Shown here piece by piece: positions 10,999 to 34,000 of a stretch of DNA of 64,000 nt (its first letter is position 1; each line of letters begins with the position of its first letter). Source of the stretch: Myxocyprinus asiaticus (Eukaryota > Chordata > Actinopteri > Cypriniformes > Catostomidae); contig NC_059372.1 of assembly GCF_019703515.2 (NCBI RefSeq), positions 28,367,431-28,431,430 of the forward strand, given 5' to 3'. Below the pieces are notes generated by a model. The model was not told the origin of the DNA. It searched no databases and saw nothing but the letters and a program-made list of their open reading frames with translations. A program made the position numbers and the translations under genes.

Positions 10999-12837
10999 CT
11001 TTTTGCTACAATCTAGTGGTGATTTATGTTTGTACGCCCCCTCCTGGTTAATTAAATACCATAATACAAAATGTGTCTTTCCCATTAGTTATAAAACCAC
11101 AAAGTGATTCTGCTCCAAGTGAATAACTTGTAATCAATTGTAAATCTTTTTGTGAATGACAACATAACCATGCTCAGAACTTTCATTGAAATAGGGCACT
11201 AAAGGGTCAAAAGAAGGTCAGAAAAATATGAACCCCTAGTCCATATTTATAGTTGCCTGTTGGGTCACATGGCAGACAGGAGAGAGGTGCCACTCTTTGC
11301 TTCTCTTTTCTTTGTTGTGATTTATGAGGATTGGCAGGGGACTTTATGTCACATTGTGCACACACAGTTCCACAACAGGTCAATTTCTTTGTGCTTAGTC
11401 ATGTGGAATCAACAAGTCCTGACTTTAAATGCCAGGCATACTGAAAAACTCAACTTTCTAATTTGTTCAGCATGTAAAATATTAAGGCTTACATTAATGA
11501 ATGCATACTAAAATTAAATGAGTATTTAGACACATCTTTTAGTATCCAGAGTTATCTTGTTGTTAACAGACATGTATTCACCATGAACTTTAATTGCACT
11601 AGTGTTCCATCGGTTACTTGAAGAATAAAGTATTAAAAAAATATATTTTCTATAATAGAACAAATATAATAATAAAAGGTGACTGAAATTTTAATGACTG
11701 ATAGAAAGTAGATAATACAACTGGCATTAATGCACCAACATTCAGATAAAAATCTGTGTATTCATACTTTGGGATATCAAGGGTTACTCAATGTGTGCAG
11801 TTGTGTTTACAGTCCCTTTGGAATTAACAGGTAGTTTATATTGTTTTAAATATAAGTTCTGATTTTGAATTCTGTAAAGTGCAGTAAAAGTTTAAATGTG
11901 CTCATACAATGATCAACTTGTATTATAAGCAGCATATTCTTAAACAAGACAGAAGGTCAAGTTGGGCAGCTTGAGTTTAGCCCAATGCAGCAATGCACAC
12001 TTAACCTTGAGGATGACTTTGAGGTTTGAAGCCCTTGCAAACGAACTAAAGATAATTTGGCTCTCTCCTCTTCTTGTGACCTTGTCTTTAAAGTTTGAAA
12101 TTGATCACTTTCTTTCCAAAATACACATGCATTGCTTGTTGTCACTTGGATGACTTCCTGTGGGGTTTACACTTGTTACTGTTGTGGTTAAAATTCTGAT
12201 CCCACCCTACTCTGTGGTAAGAATCATACTGGTCAGTTTATAGTTGAGAGCAGCTCAAAACCTGTGGCCAGCCCCCATTAAAGCACAATTTGTTCTTCTG
12301 CACCTAATGGTTGATCGTGCACCTTCAGAGTTCTTATAAGTGTCAACACTATGATGTTATTATTACCCTCCCACTTTGAATAAATTCCTGTATACACGTC
12401 ACATTGGTTTTAATAGTTTAGATGCTGAGGTAATTTTGATTGCTATGAAGCTCATGTACAAATCCACATGCAATGTCATGACATGGACCATTCATAATTT
12501 ACTGATATATAGGCCTATGTATATATGCCATAACTGCCTTGCTAAATTTAGTCCTACATTGAGAAAATATTGTAAAGGCTACAACACTTTCACTACGTAA
12601 CAAGCACAAAAATTGGACATTAATGTTTTTACACAACAAAGAACAGCTATTTTACAATGCTATAACTATTTAGATCATCACCTGTCATTAATGATAAATT
12701 TGTACTGCTACAGCTATTTTAAAATCAAACTTTTCAAAATGTTGCTAACAATCTCAATAAAACAATAAAATACAGTAACTAAACCTGTGCTGGTGATGTA
12801 AAGTTTGGTAGACTGGGTAAGTGTACATATTTAGTAG
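10999..12837. other. Intergenic, no gene seen
   Basis: Only short open frames. The frame near 11.96-12.15 kb is open on both strands but shows no domain or splice support. Confidence 0.45.
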
Positions 12838-13520
12838 CAGGGACTAAGAACGAAATGTTTTTCATTTCGGTTCGTTCTGAGCAAAAACTGTATTTTTAAG
12901 TTCCGGTTCAAAAGTTCTGCAGCCTACTTTCCAAAAGGTTACCGGTTAGAACAAAATAAAAGAACAGTTAATAACGTTCTTTTTAAAAGGACAGTACTCT
13001 GCGCTAAGGTGGGGGGGGTGAAATACCAGTTGCAGTGTTGCCAGATCTCGCAAGAGAATCAAGCAACCTGGTCTGGAAAAACAAGCCCAAAATAAGCCAC
13101 TTGCCACACCAAAATAAGCAATTAAATTGTTTTCCTGTATGGTGGATTTATCAGCATAGAAATCATAACAAGCAGTTAATTAACAGTTAAGTATAATTTT
13201 AATTACAGACCTGTAAAACACAGCAGCAAAATCTGTATTGCTTCATATCTAACAATAATTCAGTGAAGACTTGGAAACAACTGTGAAATGTCCTTTTTTT
13301 TTTTTTTTTACCTCTAATAATGTTTTCCTTGTATCTGGATCAAACGTGCATGTATATGTAGTAATTATACATAGTTGTTAAAAAGGTCTTTATCCACAGA
13401 ATCACTCCGGAACAATTGAAAATAATTTTGTTCCTGTTTTCGGTTACGTTCTGCAAAACATTTCTCATGTTTTCAGTTTTCGTTTTCGTTCCTTGAACCG
13501 TTTTTAGTGCCTGTTTAGTA
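12838..13520. repeat. Likely DNA-transposon remnant
   Basis: The left end reads CAGGGACTAAGAACGAAATG followed by TTTCGGTTCGTTCTGAG. The right end, near 13.43-13.52 kb, has inverted counterparts (CATTTCTCATG, TTTTCGTTCCTTGAACCG, TTTTTAGTGCCTG). The paired ends and the lack of coding sequence suggest a non-autonomous hAT-like element. Identification is tentative. Confidence 0.5.
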
Positions 13521-13724
13521 GGCTACAGATTTCAGATCCTTTTATTTCATTAAAAAAACAAATTGAAATTACTTATTCTGAGCACATAAGATATTTACCT
13601 TTTATTCATACTCAAAGTCCTGTAAATATCAAATGCAAAAAAAGAAAACTGAATCACTGTTATGAACAATAGCTCCATTTACATATCATTATAGTGCTGA
13701 GTCCATTTTAAAGTGCTCTGACCC

Positions 13725-14744
13725 TTATCTCTCTTTTTTTACACAGCGCCCAGTTGTGCAGCCTTCTCTGCCGGTCCACTTCAGTCTGTTTCTTGCAAAC
13801 ACATCATAGGCTCGGTCCATTAGAGGCCTAATCAGTGGGAGAGAGATGAACCTGCCAAGCCAATCCAGACCCACTGCACTGTACATTACTGTGAAAGCTG
13901 GCACACCACGGTGAATCTGAAATAAGAATAACACACAAAAGCACTGAAGGATATTAAAGATTTTAAGCACAAATGTTTAATTGTAATAAATAAATAATAA
14001 TACAATTTTTTTTAGGAGAACCCCTCTTCGAAAGCAACTTGTTTAAAATTCAAACGAAGAAAACAATCCAACATCCTGTAATGCATACATTTCTATAGAA
14101 CCCTGAAACTTTTTACATGATGAAGAGGAAAATATTCTTTCACTCACCTTGTTATTCTTATCAATGACAGTCATTTCTTCCATTGCCGTCTCATAACTGA
14201 CACTTTCATATTTACTCCCATCATATTCTGGCAGTGAGATGTCCACAAAATGTACTTTATCTGCTCTGTTTCTTTGAAGAAACTGAAGAAAGCGGATTTC
14301 TTTCACGCATATTGGGCACTCTCCATCATACAGTACCTATCTCATGAAATAAACAGGATATTTAACAATACACATGGCGATAATGCTGGGTCTTGAGCTC
14401 CAGACTCAGAAAAGGAAAAATTGATAGCAGTTTAGTTATTCCTGGGCTTCTTCCAAATTTTCATGCACAAGGAAGTCCAATACAAGTCTATGTGTGAGCA
14501 TAGCATGCAACTAAACATTTAGAGCCCAATGCAATTGGTATACTTTAGTATATTGATATTTATCATTCCAACAGAAGCCAATTCTCACCCGTATGTTTTC
14601 AGAGGAGCCTCTCTGATGACTGCAGAGCAGCCGCTGTGAAGTAAACACGCTCGTCCTGGATCTGATACAACGTAAAGCTCGGAACCATGATGTGCTGACA
14701 GTCATCTTAATCATACAGTGCCCCGAGTGAGAGGAAATTTTCAT
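13725..14744 (-). CDS. DCC/DUF393 thiol-disulfide oxidoreductase-like protein
   Basis: Three exons on the minus strand: 14744-14589, 14336-14148 and 13916-13725, all GT-AG and phase 0 (156+189+192 nt, 178 aa). Exon 2 opens with VLYDGECPICVKEIRFLQF, the YDGxCxxC signature of the DCC (DUF393, YuxK-like) family, a thioredoxin-related fold named for this motif. Downstream, RGVPAFTVMYSAVGLDWLGR matches the family's second half, and the tail ends CTTGRCVKKER. The N-terminal 50 residues are rich in Arg, Ser and aromatic residues with few acids, so mitochondrial targeting is plausible. Met1 at 14744 was used, but Met11 or Met14 are possible starts. The activity is inferred from the CxxC motif; the animal members are poorly characterised. 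Confidence 0.82.
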
Positions 14745-15265
14745 CTACAGTCTAATAATTGCACATATGGAGTCACATCATTCACTGACCTGCGCAGTTT
14801 CGATGCATGTTAGCTCGCTTGCTAAGGTCACGCTTTTACACAACACGTTTAGGTAACACACGAGCTGAGTTTAATTAGTTCTCATGTTTGTGTTTATGCA
14901 AGTATGTGCGCTGGAGGCAATTCAACATTCATTGTGGTGCAAGTTTAATTATTGTAGGGCTTTGATATGCCATTCATATTGCTCAAACTACACGTGAAAT
15001 CTTGTTCCGACTGTTCCTTATTGCTGGATGTTTTTCCAAAATAAAAGTCCTTTTAACACCATTATAGTCTTCAAAGCGTCACCAAAATCTATTACATATT
15101 ACAATTTAAACACTTTGCTGATTTAGGGCCAAGCAAGAACATTTATGTATTTTCCCTTATCGCCCTTGAAAGTGTTTCCAGGAAGCCAATGATTATAAAA
15201 ATGTCGATTTTTAAGCATATTTCCTTTTTGGGACGAATTTCACGTGACTAACAAGCCGTGACACA
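14745..15265. other. Upstream region of the DUF393 gene
   Basis: Non-coding. It should include the promoter of the minus-strand gene at 13.7-14.7 kb, but no clear core element was recognised. Confidence 0.4.
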
Positions 15266-15325
15266 CGCACGCACACACACACACACGCACACGCACACGC
15301 ACACACACACACATATATATATAAA
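15262..15325. repeat. (CA)n and (TA)n microsatellite
   Basis: An interrupted CA/CG run followed by ATATATATAT, at the left edge of the Tc1 element. Confidence 0.9.
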
Positions 15326-16801
15326 ATAAACGTTCTCTCACTTTCAACTGCTTTTACTTTCAGCAAACTTACCATGTGTAAATATTTGTATGAACATAAA
15401 GATTCAACAACTAAGGCATAAACTGAACAAGTTTCACAGACATGTGACTAACAGAAATGGAATAATGTGTCCCTGAACAAAGTGGGGGTCAAAATCAAAA
15501 GTAACAGTCAGTATCTGGTGTGGCCACCAGCTGCATTAAGTACTGCAGTGAATCATCTCCTCCTCATGCACTGCACCAGATTTGCCAGTTCTTGCTGTGA
15601 GATGTTACCCCACTCTTCAACCAAGGCACTTGCAAGTTCCCGGACATTTCTGGGGGGAATGGCCCTTGCCCTCACCCTCCGATCCAACAGGTCCCAGACA
15701 TGCTCAATGGGATTGAGATCCGGGCTCTTCGCTGGCCATGGCAGAACACTGACATTCCTGTCTTGCAGGAAGTCATGCACAGAACGAGCAGTATGGCTGG
15801 TGGCATTGTCATGCTGGAGGATCATGTCAGGATCAGCCTGCAAGAAGGGTACCACTTGAGGGAGGAGGATGACTTCCCTGTAATGCACAGCGTTGAGATT
15901 GCCTGCAATGACAACAAGCTCAGTCCGATGATGCTGTGACACACCGCCACAGACCATGACAGACCCTCCACCTCGATCTTGCTCCAGAGTACAGGCCTCA
16001 GTGTAACTCTCATTCCTTCGATGATAAACGCAAGTCTGACCATCACCCCTGGTGAGACAAAACTACGACTCGACAGTGAAGAGCACTTTTTGCCAGTCCT
16101 GTCTGGTCCAGTGAAGGTGGGTTTGTGCCCATAGGTGACGTTGTTGCCGGTGATGTCTGGTAAGGACCTGCCTTACAACAGGCCTACAAGCTCTCAGTCC
16201 AGCCTCTCTCAGCCTATTGCGGACAGTCTGAGCACTGATGGAGGGATTGTCCGTTCCTGGTGTAACTCGGACAGTTGTTGTTGCCATCCTGTACCTGTCC
16301 CGTAGGTGTGATATTCGGATGTACCGATCCTGTGCAGGTGTTGTTACACGTGGTCTGCCACTGCAAGGACGATCAGCTGTCCTTCCTGTCTCCCTGTAGC
16401 ACTGTCTTAGGCGTCTCATAGTACGGACATTGCAATTTATTGCCCTGGCCACATCTGCAGTCCTCATGCCTCCATGCAGCATGCCTAAGGCACGTAAATG
16501 CAGAAGAGCAGGGACCCTGGGCATCTTTCTTTTGGTGTTTTTCCAGAGTCAGTAGAAAGGTCTCTTTAGTGTCCTAAGTTTTTATAACTGTGACCTTAAT
16601 TTCCTACCGTCTGTAAGATGTTAGTGTCTTAACGACCGTTCTACAGGTGCATGTTCATTCATTGTTTATGGTTCATTGAACAAGCACGGAAAACATTGTT
16701 TAAACCCTTTACAATAAAGATCTGTTAAGTTATTTGGATTTTTACAAAATTATCTTTAAAATACAGTGTCCTGAAAAAGGGACGCTTCTTTTTTTGCTGC
16801 G

Positions 16802-16803
<2 letters not shown>
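15326..16803 (-). mobile_element. Tc1-family DNA transposon, inactive
   Basis: An almost full-length copy of about 1.48 kb with the transposase on the minus strand. The right terminus (16778-16803) carries AGGGACGCTTCTTTTTTTGC, the end of a very common fish Tc1 family. The left terminus (from about 15329) has the decayed partner AACGTTCTCTCACTTTCAAC. Both ends abut TA repeats, consistent with TA target preference. Confidence 0.88.
15553..16524 (-). pseudogene. Tc1 transposase, broken
   Basis: The N-terminal frame (16524 to 16063) has the paired-like helix-turn-helix region (ALGMLHGGMRTADVARAINC) and the GRPRVTTPAQDRYI hook. It ends where the first catalytic Asp should be: the family FTDES is FTVES here and the next codon but one is a stop. 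The reading then passes through a second frame (16046-15822) and returns in the frame 15957-15553, which keeps the second Asp (HDNATSHTAR) and the third acidic residue in SPDLNPIEHVWDLL. With the first Asp lost, a stop and frame changes, it is not functional. Confidence 0.88.
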
Positions 16804-16837
<34 letters not shown>

Positions 16838-16838
16838 C
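16804..16838. repeat. (TA)n microsatellite
   Basis: A run of about 16 TA units next to the Tc1 right end. Confidence 0.92.
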
Positions 16839-17279
16839 AAATTGCTTTAAACAAATCTTGCAATTCTGCTATGCTGGGTCTCTGAGGGTTAAGTTTTGTG
16901 AAATTGGGTCCTAAAATGAACCTGTGTGACCTTCTCCCCATTGTATGAATGCATTTTAAATATTTGCTAAATTGTTAGAAATATTTTCACTATCAGTAGA
17001 TATTTCAGAAAAAGTGCCTTAAGACAACCTTGACTGGTCATCTTTATTTTGAACAATTAAAATGTTAACAAAATGTAAAAAAATCTATCCTCAGACATTA
17101 AGAAATTAATGGTAGGGCCGGCTATTTAGGTTAACATTTGCACGTTTATTTTCCCTTGCTTTATGCAAATAATGTTTTTAGCTTCTCATGATAAATGTAC
17201 CTTATAATGATAAATATAATTTACATCAATACAAAAATCCACTAAAACAACAAACTGAATAATTTCATCAAGCCACACC
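16839..17279. other. Intergenic between Tc1 and naca 3' end
   Basis: AT-rich sequence with no gene seen. Confidence 0.5.
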
Positions 17280-17285
17280 TTTATT
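17280..17285 (-). terminator. naca: naca poly(A) signal
   Basis: AATAAA on the minus strand, about 77 bases after the naca stop codon. Well placed for cleavage near 17.26 kb. Confidence 0.65.
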
Positions 17286-17361
17286 TCTCTTGGGTATAAA
17301 TTGTACAAACAATAGTGTAGATCAAATCAGCAACATCTTAGCTTGACCCAGTCCCTGATCT

Positions 17362-28054
<10,693 letters not shown>

Positions 28055-28965
28055 TCTGGACTGCAACAGAAATACAAATCATTACACATGTTATATGGAT
28101 CTCATAAGTGAAGAAAATATGTGTCAAACTTAGATGGCTTTTCTAAATTAAGTGTAGCGACGCACTAGGCCTCTTCCTGCTAGGCCTCTACTGTCTCACA
28201 GCCTGAATTAAACACACATAATACCGATCTTACATGATAACATTTCTCAGGTCTCCTGCACAGAGACTCTGAGTTCTATCAAACGTTCAAATGCAAACTA
28301 GAACATATTCAGTACCACAACTACACAAAGGAGCAGTGGAAGAAGCCATTCAGAGGTGCGCGTATAGTGTGATGGGCATTCTCACGTGTGTCACCGAGAG
28401 CAGCACTGTCACGCCGCCGCTGAATGAGACAAACTCAGTGAGCGCAAATGAAAACAAAACAATGTGGACTAAAAAGATAAACGACCTCTGACTCTGTACA
28501 GTCAGTGGCTCTGTACAGTCAGTGTAATACTTTCACAGTATGTGCATATTTCTATCCTAAGCATGTTATTCAATGGCTTGTTTAGTTGGCGAGATAAACT
28601 TTCCAATCAGTGATTACTGGCACACAATGCAAATTCCATTTGTCTTTACGTTACATTAATTTACCACAAATATCACCATAGTTATTTCTAATAGGATTTT
28701 TTTTAAACAATGTCCTAGAATTACAACGATTTGTTACACACAAAGCCCCCAGCTCGTAAGAGAGAAGGCAGCGCGTCTCGCTTCCCCCATTTTGAAGTCA
28801 GCTGGTTGTCTTCATTAAAGTATTTCCTCAAGAGACACACCAAATAAATAAATACTTACCATTAGGCACAGAGGGATAGTAAGGCATCAATACACGTACA
28901 GTTTGAGGGGTCAAAGGCGCTTAAGCAACATTGGATGACAGTAGATTTAATACAGAAGTACTCAC

Positions 28966-29004
28966 TAGTTCAGGGCACAGGATCCACGATGGCGGTAAGA
29001 GAGG
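28966..29004 (-). promoter_or_regulatory. naca: naca 5' UTR exon start with TOP-like tract
   Basis: On the minus strand CCTCTCTTACCGCC (29004-28991) is a C followed by a pyrimidine run, the form of a 5' terminal oligopyrimidine start. A donor (CTA/GTGAGTAC) follows at 28965. A further possible donor lies at 28859. The first exon would be non-coding, joined to the exon at 28060. TOP control by nutrient signalling is expected for translation genes but is inferred here. Confidence 0.55.
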
Positions 29005-29110
29005 ATATCTGACTACTGCGTCGCTCTGATGTCATAACTCTGCTTCCGGTACGAACAGGAAGTTTCTCTAGAACGCGCTGCTTGCTTGCTGGCAGAGAGA
29101 AGCCACATAT
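29005..29110. promoter_or_regulatory. Shared divergent promoter of naca and tfip11
   Basis: Between the opposing 5' ends lie a CRE/ATF-like TGATGTCAT (29027-29035) and an ETS-type CTTCCGG (29043-29049). There is no TATA box. This is the usual layout for housekeeping pairs. The tfip11 start within about 29050-29110 is not fixed by sequence. Confidence 0.55.
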
Positions 29111-29737
29111 TTAGGTTAAATGTTGTTTATATGTTTTTAGCGCTCAGTTATTCAAACACAAAAGTTACATCGGTTGATTGAAATAGCAGAAAATAGCACA
29201 ATAACTGTTTTAAAGGTAGGCAGGTGTTCTTGTTTACAGCAAATATCGCCGTAAATGGCAGTTCAATACTAAACTGAATAAATGTAGCGTTAAAAACGTT
29301 CACATGACGTACTAATATTATGAAAACACTCACTTTTATCCTATGAGTATGAGTTAAAAGACACAGCGTGCTGTCTTTGTTTTTATCCAACAACATATTA
29401 GCCTTTCCAGAATCGTACATCTAATGTTTTGTTTCATACAATGTGCACTCGTATTGCACATCCTATTTATCTTACTAAAATTTGGCATTTGTACATGTTT
29501 TGTATTGTGTGTCTTGCCAGATGACGATGGTGTTTTCCCTATGTCTTGAACACAACATTAGGGATTTATTGTCCTTACCACCATCACATTTGGCTTGCTC
29601 ACTGGGGGTTTAAAGGCACGAGCTGCTTTGAAACAATATGCATTGTGAAAAGTGCTACACAAAAATAGTTTGACACTGTACCTATTTTGCTATTTCACAT
29701 TAATCACACTTGATGGATCTTTTGTCCTCACAGCGAG

Positions 29738-31051
29738 ATGTCTATGTCCCATTTGTATGGGCGGAGGGGAGATGATGAGGGGGAGGATGGTGTGGAAATT
29801 GAAAAGTTTGAGATCTCTGAGTGGGACTTGGCCAATGAGTTCAACCCAGAGAGACGGAGGCACAGACAGACGAAAGAAGAGGTGACTTATGGGATCTGGG
29901 CTGAACATGACTCTGATGATGAGAAGCCCAGCTTTGGAGGCAAGAGGTATGGAGCCGTTGTTTATAATGAATGTTTGAGCTCATCAAACTGTTATGCTGT
30001 CACTTTCATTGCATCTTTTTTCCATACAATTAAAGTGAAGGCTGTCAGTCCATAACATTCAGCCTAACATCAAGAATGAACGTCATACAGCTTTGGAAAG
30101 ACATGAGGGTGAGCAAGTGACTACAAAATTTTCCTTTTTCAGTGAACTAACTCTTTATATATTTGTAACCACATAGATCGAAGGACTTCTCAGCTCCAGT
30201 AAACTTTGTGAGCGCTGGCCTACGAAAGACTGCAGCTGAAGAGAAAGCAGAAAAGGAGGATTCAGATGACTCCAACCAAGATGGAGATACACCTCCTCCA
30301 GCCCGCACTTCTGCTCCCAAAAAACTCCAAACGGTACAGTGAGATGCCTATAAGTCTTACACAGCCACAAGTGTTTGGTATTGGACTCTGGGCCATGGAA
30401 ATATGTCTTTAAATTTATTTGTTCAGGGTGGGAGATTTAAGACATCCCAGATGTTTGCTGGTGGTATCAGGGCTGGACAGGACCTGGGAACCTGGGAGAA
30501 ACACACACGAGGCATTGGCCAAAAACTCCTGCAGAAGATGGGCTACGTTCCAGGAAAAGGCTTGGGCAAAAATGCTCAGGGTAAAGCAAATCAGTCCAAA
30601 GCCTTTTTTTTATACCTCAGACTGATTCTGTCTGAGTACGGTTAGCTTATAGTGAATTATGGTATGTTTCATGTTTTTATTGACCTGGATTTATTTAAGG
30701 AAATCTTTTTACAGTATCCTGATATGTGATTATATTTTGTCTGCAGGTATTGTGAATCCAATTGAAGCTAAGGTGCGGAAGGGGAAGGGAGCGGTTGGTG
30801 CGTATGGTAATGAAAGGACTCGGCAGTCCTTACAGGATTTCCCAGTTGTAGACTCTGAGGAGGAGGAGGAAAAAGTAAGTCAACTCTAAAACAGGAGTGG
30901 TTTGGAGTTAGTTATTTTGGGCCGTCTGTGCCAGTGTACAGTGTAACTAGTGCCTAAACTAATGGCAAGCATAATACCAAAGTTTGAGATTGACCATATT
31001 TTTACATGACACAAAAGCACTTTTGCTATTAATGATGATGACTGCATCAAA

Positions 31052-31093
<42 letters not shown>

Positions 31094-34000
31094 CCAACCC
31101 TTATATAACTCAATAAATATTATTGGGGTGGGTAAAAATATAGATTTTCCGATGCATTGCGGTCTTCGTTTGATCGATATCGATTCTTAAATCACAAGAA
31201 CATTCTTTTACTAAGAATGTTAGCAACCCTCCACTACAATGAGAGGGAATCGCTCGCATTAGAAACTACATTTTGTCATATGTGAATAAAATGTATATTG
31301 GCAACTAGCTGGTAAATGTTTAGATTTCACTCACCAGTGACTTCAGTGATTGTGTAGTATAGTGGTGAAGTATTCAGCAGCGAAATCCTTTCACTGATGT
31401 TGAGAGTAAAAGTGTTTCCGTATAATGTGTGTCCAAAGACGAGATACACATGACCCATTTGTCATTGAATAATGTCTCTTTTATAACCCTTTCTGTTGTT
31501 TACAGTCAGTTGTTGATCAAAAACACAAAAAAATAAACATTTAATTCTAATCAGGCATAGCACAGATGAGATATAGCTGTTTGAGTCTCTATCATTAACG
31601 TGCTCATTTACAGATGATGTTTACAGAAATTCCAGTTTTCTTAAAGAGACAGTACTGTTTTTCAACATGTTTAACAAATCAATGTAAATAGTACAAATTA
31701 TGTAATTAAACAATAAACATGTAACAGAAATAAAATATGCAATACAGTATCATATTTATTGATTGAATACATGGATTTGTTCATTTTTAAAAAGCTAAAA
31801 TGTGATAAAAATGATGAAAAATGAATAAAATATAATTGGTAACATCAATATTTTCATAATGTACCTAGTTAGAAGGTCCCCTGTATAATTAACAGCATTA
31901 GCTGGGAGATTTTTTTTTCATATGTAAGAGAAAGGGACATTATAATGGAAATATACCCATAAAAATTTTAACGAATCAAGAGCGTGTGAATCGGAATCGA
32001 ACTGAGAAATCTGTATCAATACTCAGCCCTAGAAAATATAGTGATATACACCATTGTTTAAACAAAACTGGAAAAAATGACAAACACCAAACCATCAGAA
32101 CATTTATGTCTAGGCTCAAATCAACACTTTTTATTCTTAACTCTCTTTTGCAGGAATTTCAGCGGGAGTTGGGGCAATGGCGTAAAGAGCCAGGAGTGGC
32201 GAAGAAAAAGCCTAAATATTCTTACAAGACCGTGGAACAACTGAAAGCTCATGGCAAACTGGCCAACCAGAGCATGAGCAGACCTGCTGGAGAACTGGCT
32301 CAGGTCAAGGTAAGAGTGCATCAGGTGTAGAGTAATGGTCAATAAACACTACAATACATTGCACATTCAACAATTAACCCACCATACCTCTGTTTCAGGT
32401 GATAGATATGACGGGCAGGGAGCAGAAGGTGTACCATAGTTACAGTCAGATGAGTCAGAAACATAGTGTCCCAGAGGAAGCCCCTTTGAGTGTGAGCACA
32501 CAAGAAAAGAAGAGCTCTGGCTTCTCTCTGCCAGAGCTGGAACACAACCTCCAACTTCTCATTGAGCTCACAGAGCAAGACATCCTACAGGTACAGAACT
32601 CGCACAAACAAAACTGATCTACTGATGAAATGGGCAAAATAAGATACTTTGTCAGTATCAGTATACACTACATCAGTGGTTCGCAAACTTTTCAGACCAG
32701 CTCCATGTCTGAGGAGATCAGTCCAGGCCAACAAATTACCACCTGATGCTCGATTCTAATGGTGAAAAAGTTATATTAAATTGGTGGTGAATAGAAATTA
32801 TAAACAAAGCATGGAAAAAAATGGGATATTTGTGTGGTGTACCATTATGTCAGACACAGTGAAATCATTTCTGTTACATATTTTCCTCCTAGCAGGACAT
32901 TTAATATAACCTTTAACATCTTCTAATATTTAAATGCATAATTTGTTTCATATTAAGTGCCTTGTTTTTGTCTCTGAATGACACATCCAACAAATTCTGA
33001 ACAAAGTACTTTGTGTTAAATGTGTAGAGTGCTAGGCGTCTGCAGCATGAGAAGGACACTGTGGTGACCCTTACCCATGAGAGTGAAGCCCTGCAGGGCA
33101 GGCTGGCAGAGGAGGAAGAGGCTCTTTGTCGGTTAGAGCGGGTGCTGGACCTGGTGGAGCGTTTTGAAGTGGGTGAAAAGGAGTGCAGTCCTAAGCTTAA
33201 CCTTCAAGAATGTGCTACGGTCTTCCAGCAGCTGCAGACAGAGTTTTATCAGGAATATAAAGCTTTGGGATTAGGAGATTTAGCTGTATCTGTAGTGCAT
33301 CCTCTGCTGAAAGAGAAACTCCACACATGGGATCCACTGAAGGTAAAAACTTCAATCACTACACTGTCTATATCAGTCTTATAGTAGTCTTTTAATCTGA
33401 TAATTGATAATCTGTTTGATTATATTACAACTATTAAACGAGCAGTACAACAATAAAGTTTTTTTTGGCTTCACCACAAAAAATGATACATTTTATTATT
33501 ATTATTATTTCTTTCTGTATTTTGTGTCCACCCTGTTTTTAAGCACTGAACTGTTTATCTGTCTTTATCTATAGGATTGTTCAGATGGTTTAGAGGAAGT
33601 TGGTCAATGGAGGGCCATTCTTGAGAGCTTACAGTCTCTTCACGGCGGACCAGACCCTTCTCAGATGGACCCTTACCACAGGTAATCCATGTGTGAGTCC
33701 TGTATATGTGGTGTGTCTGTGGATATGTAAGCAGGTTAGTTGAGCAAGTCCTTTTCTGTGGCTCCAGGTTGATATGGGAGGTGTGGGTTCCCGTCATGAG
33801 GAGCTGTGTGTCTCAGTGGCAGACCAGAAATGTGGGGCCCATGGTGGACTGTGTGGAGTGCTGGGCCCCTATGCTACCACTGTGGATTTTGGACCATGTT
33901 CTGGAGCAACTTATTTTCCCACGACTACAGAGAGAGGTTTGTGTTTTACATTTGCATCTGACCAATTTACATTGTGTATTCCCTTATCATACTTGAGAAT

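Noticed and set aside
11957..12153. Open frames on both strands near 12 kb
   Set aside because: No domain, no splice signals, and low-complexity Ser/Leu content.
28290..28491. 66-aa frame in naca intron 1
   Set aside because: It lies between non-coding naca exons, with no homology or splice support.
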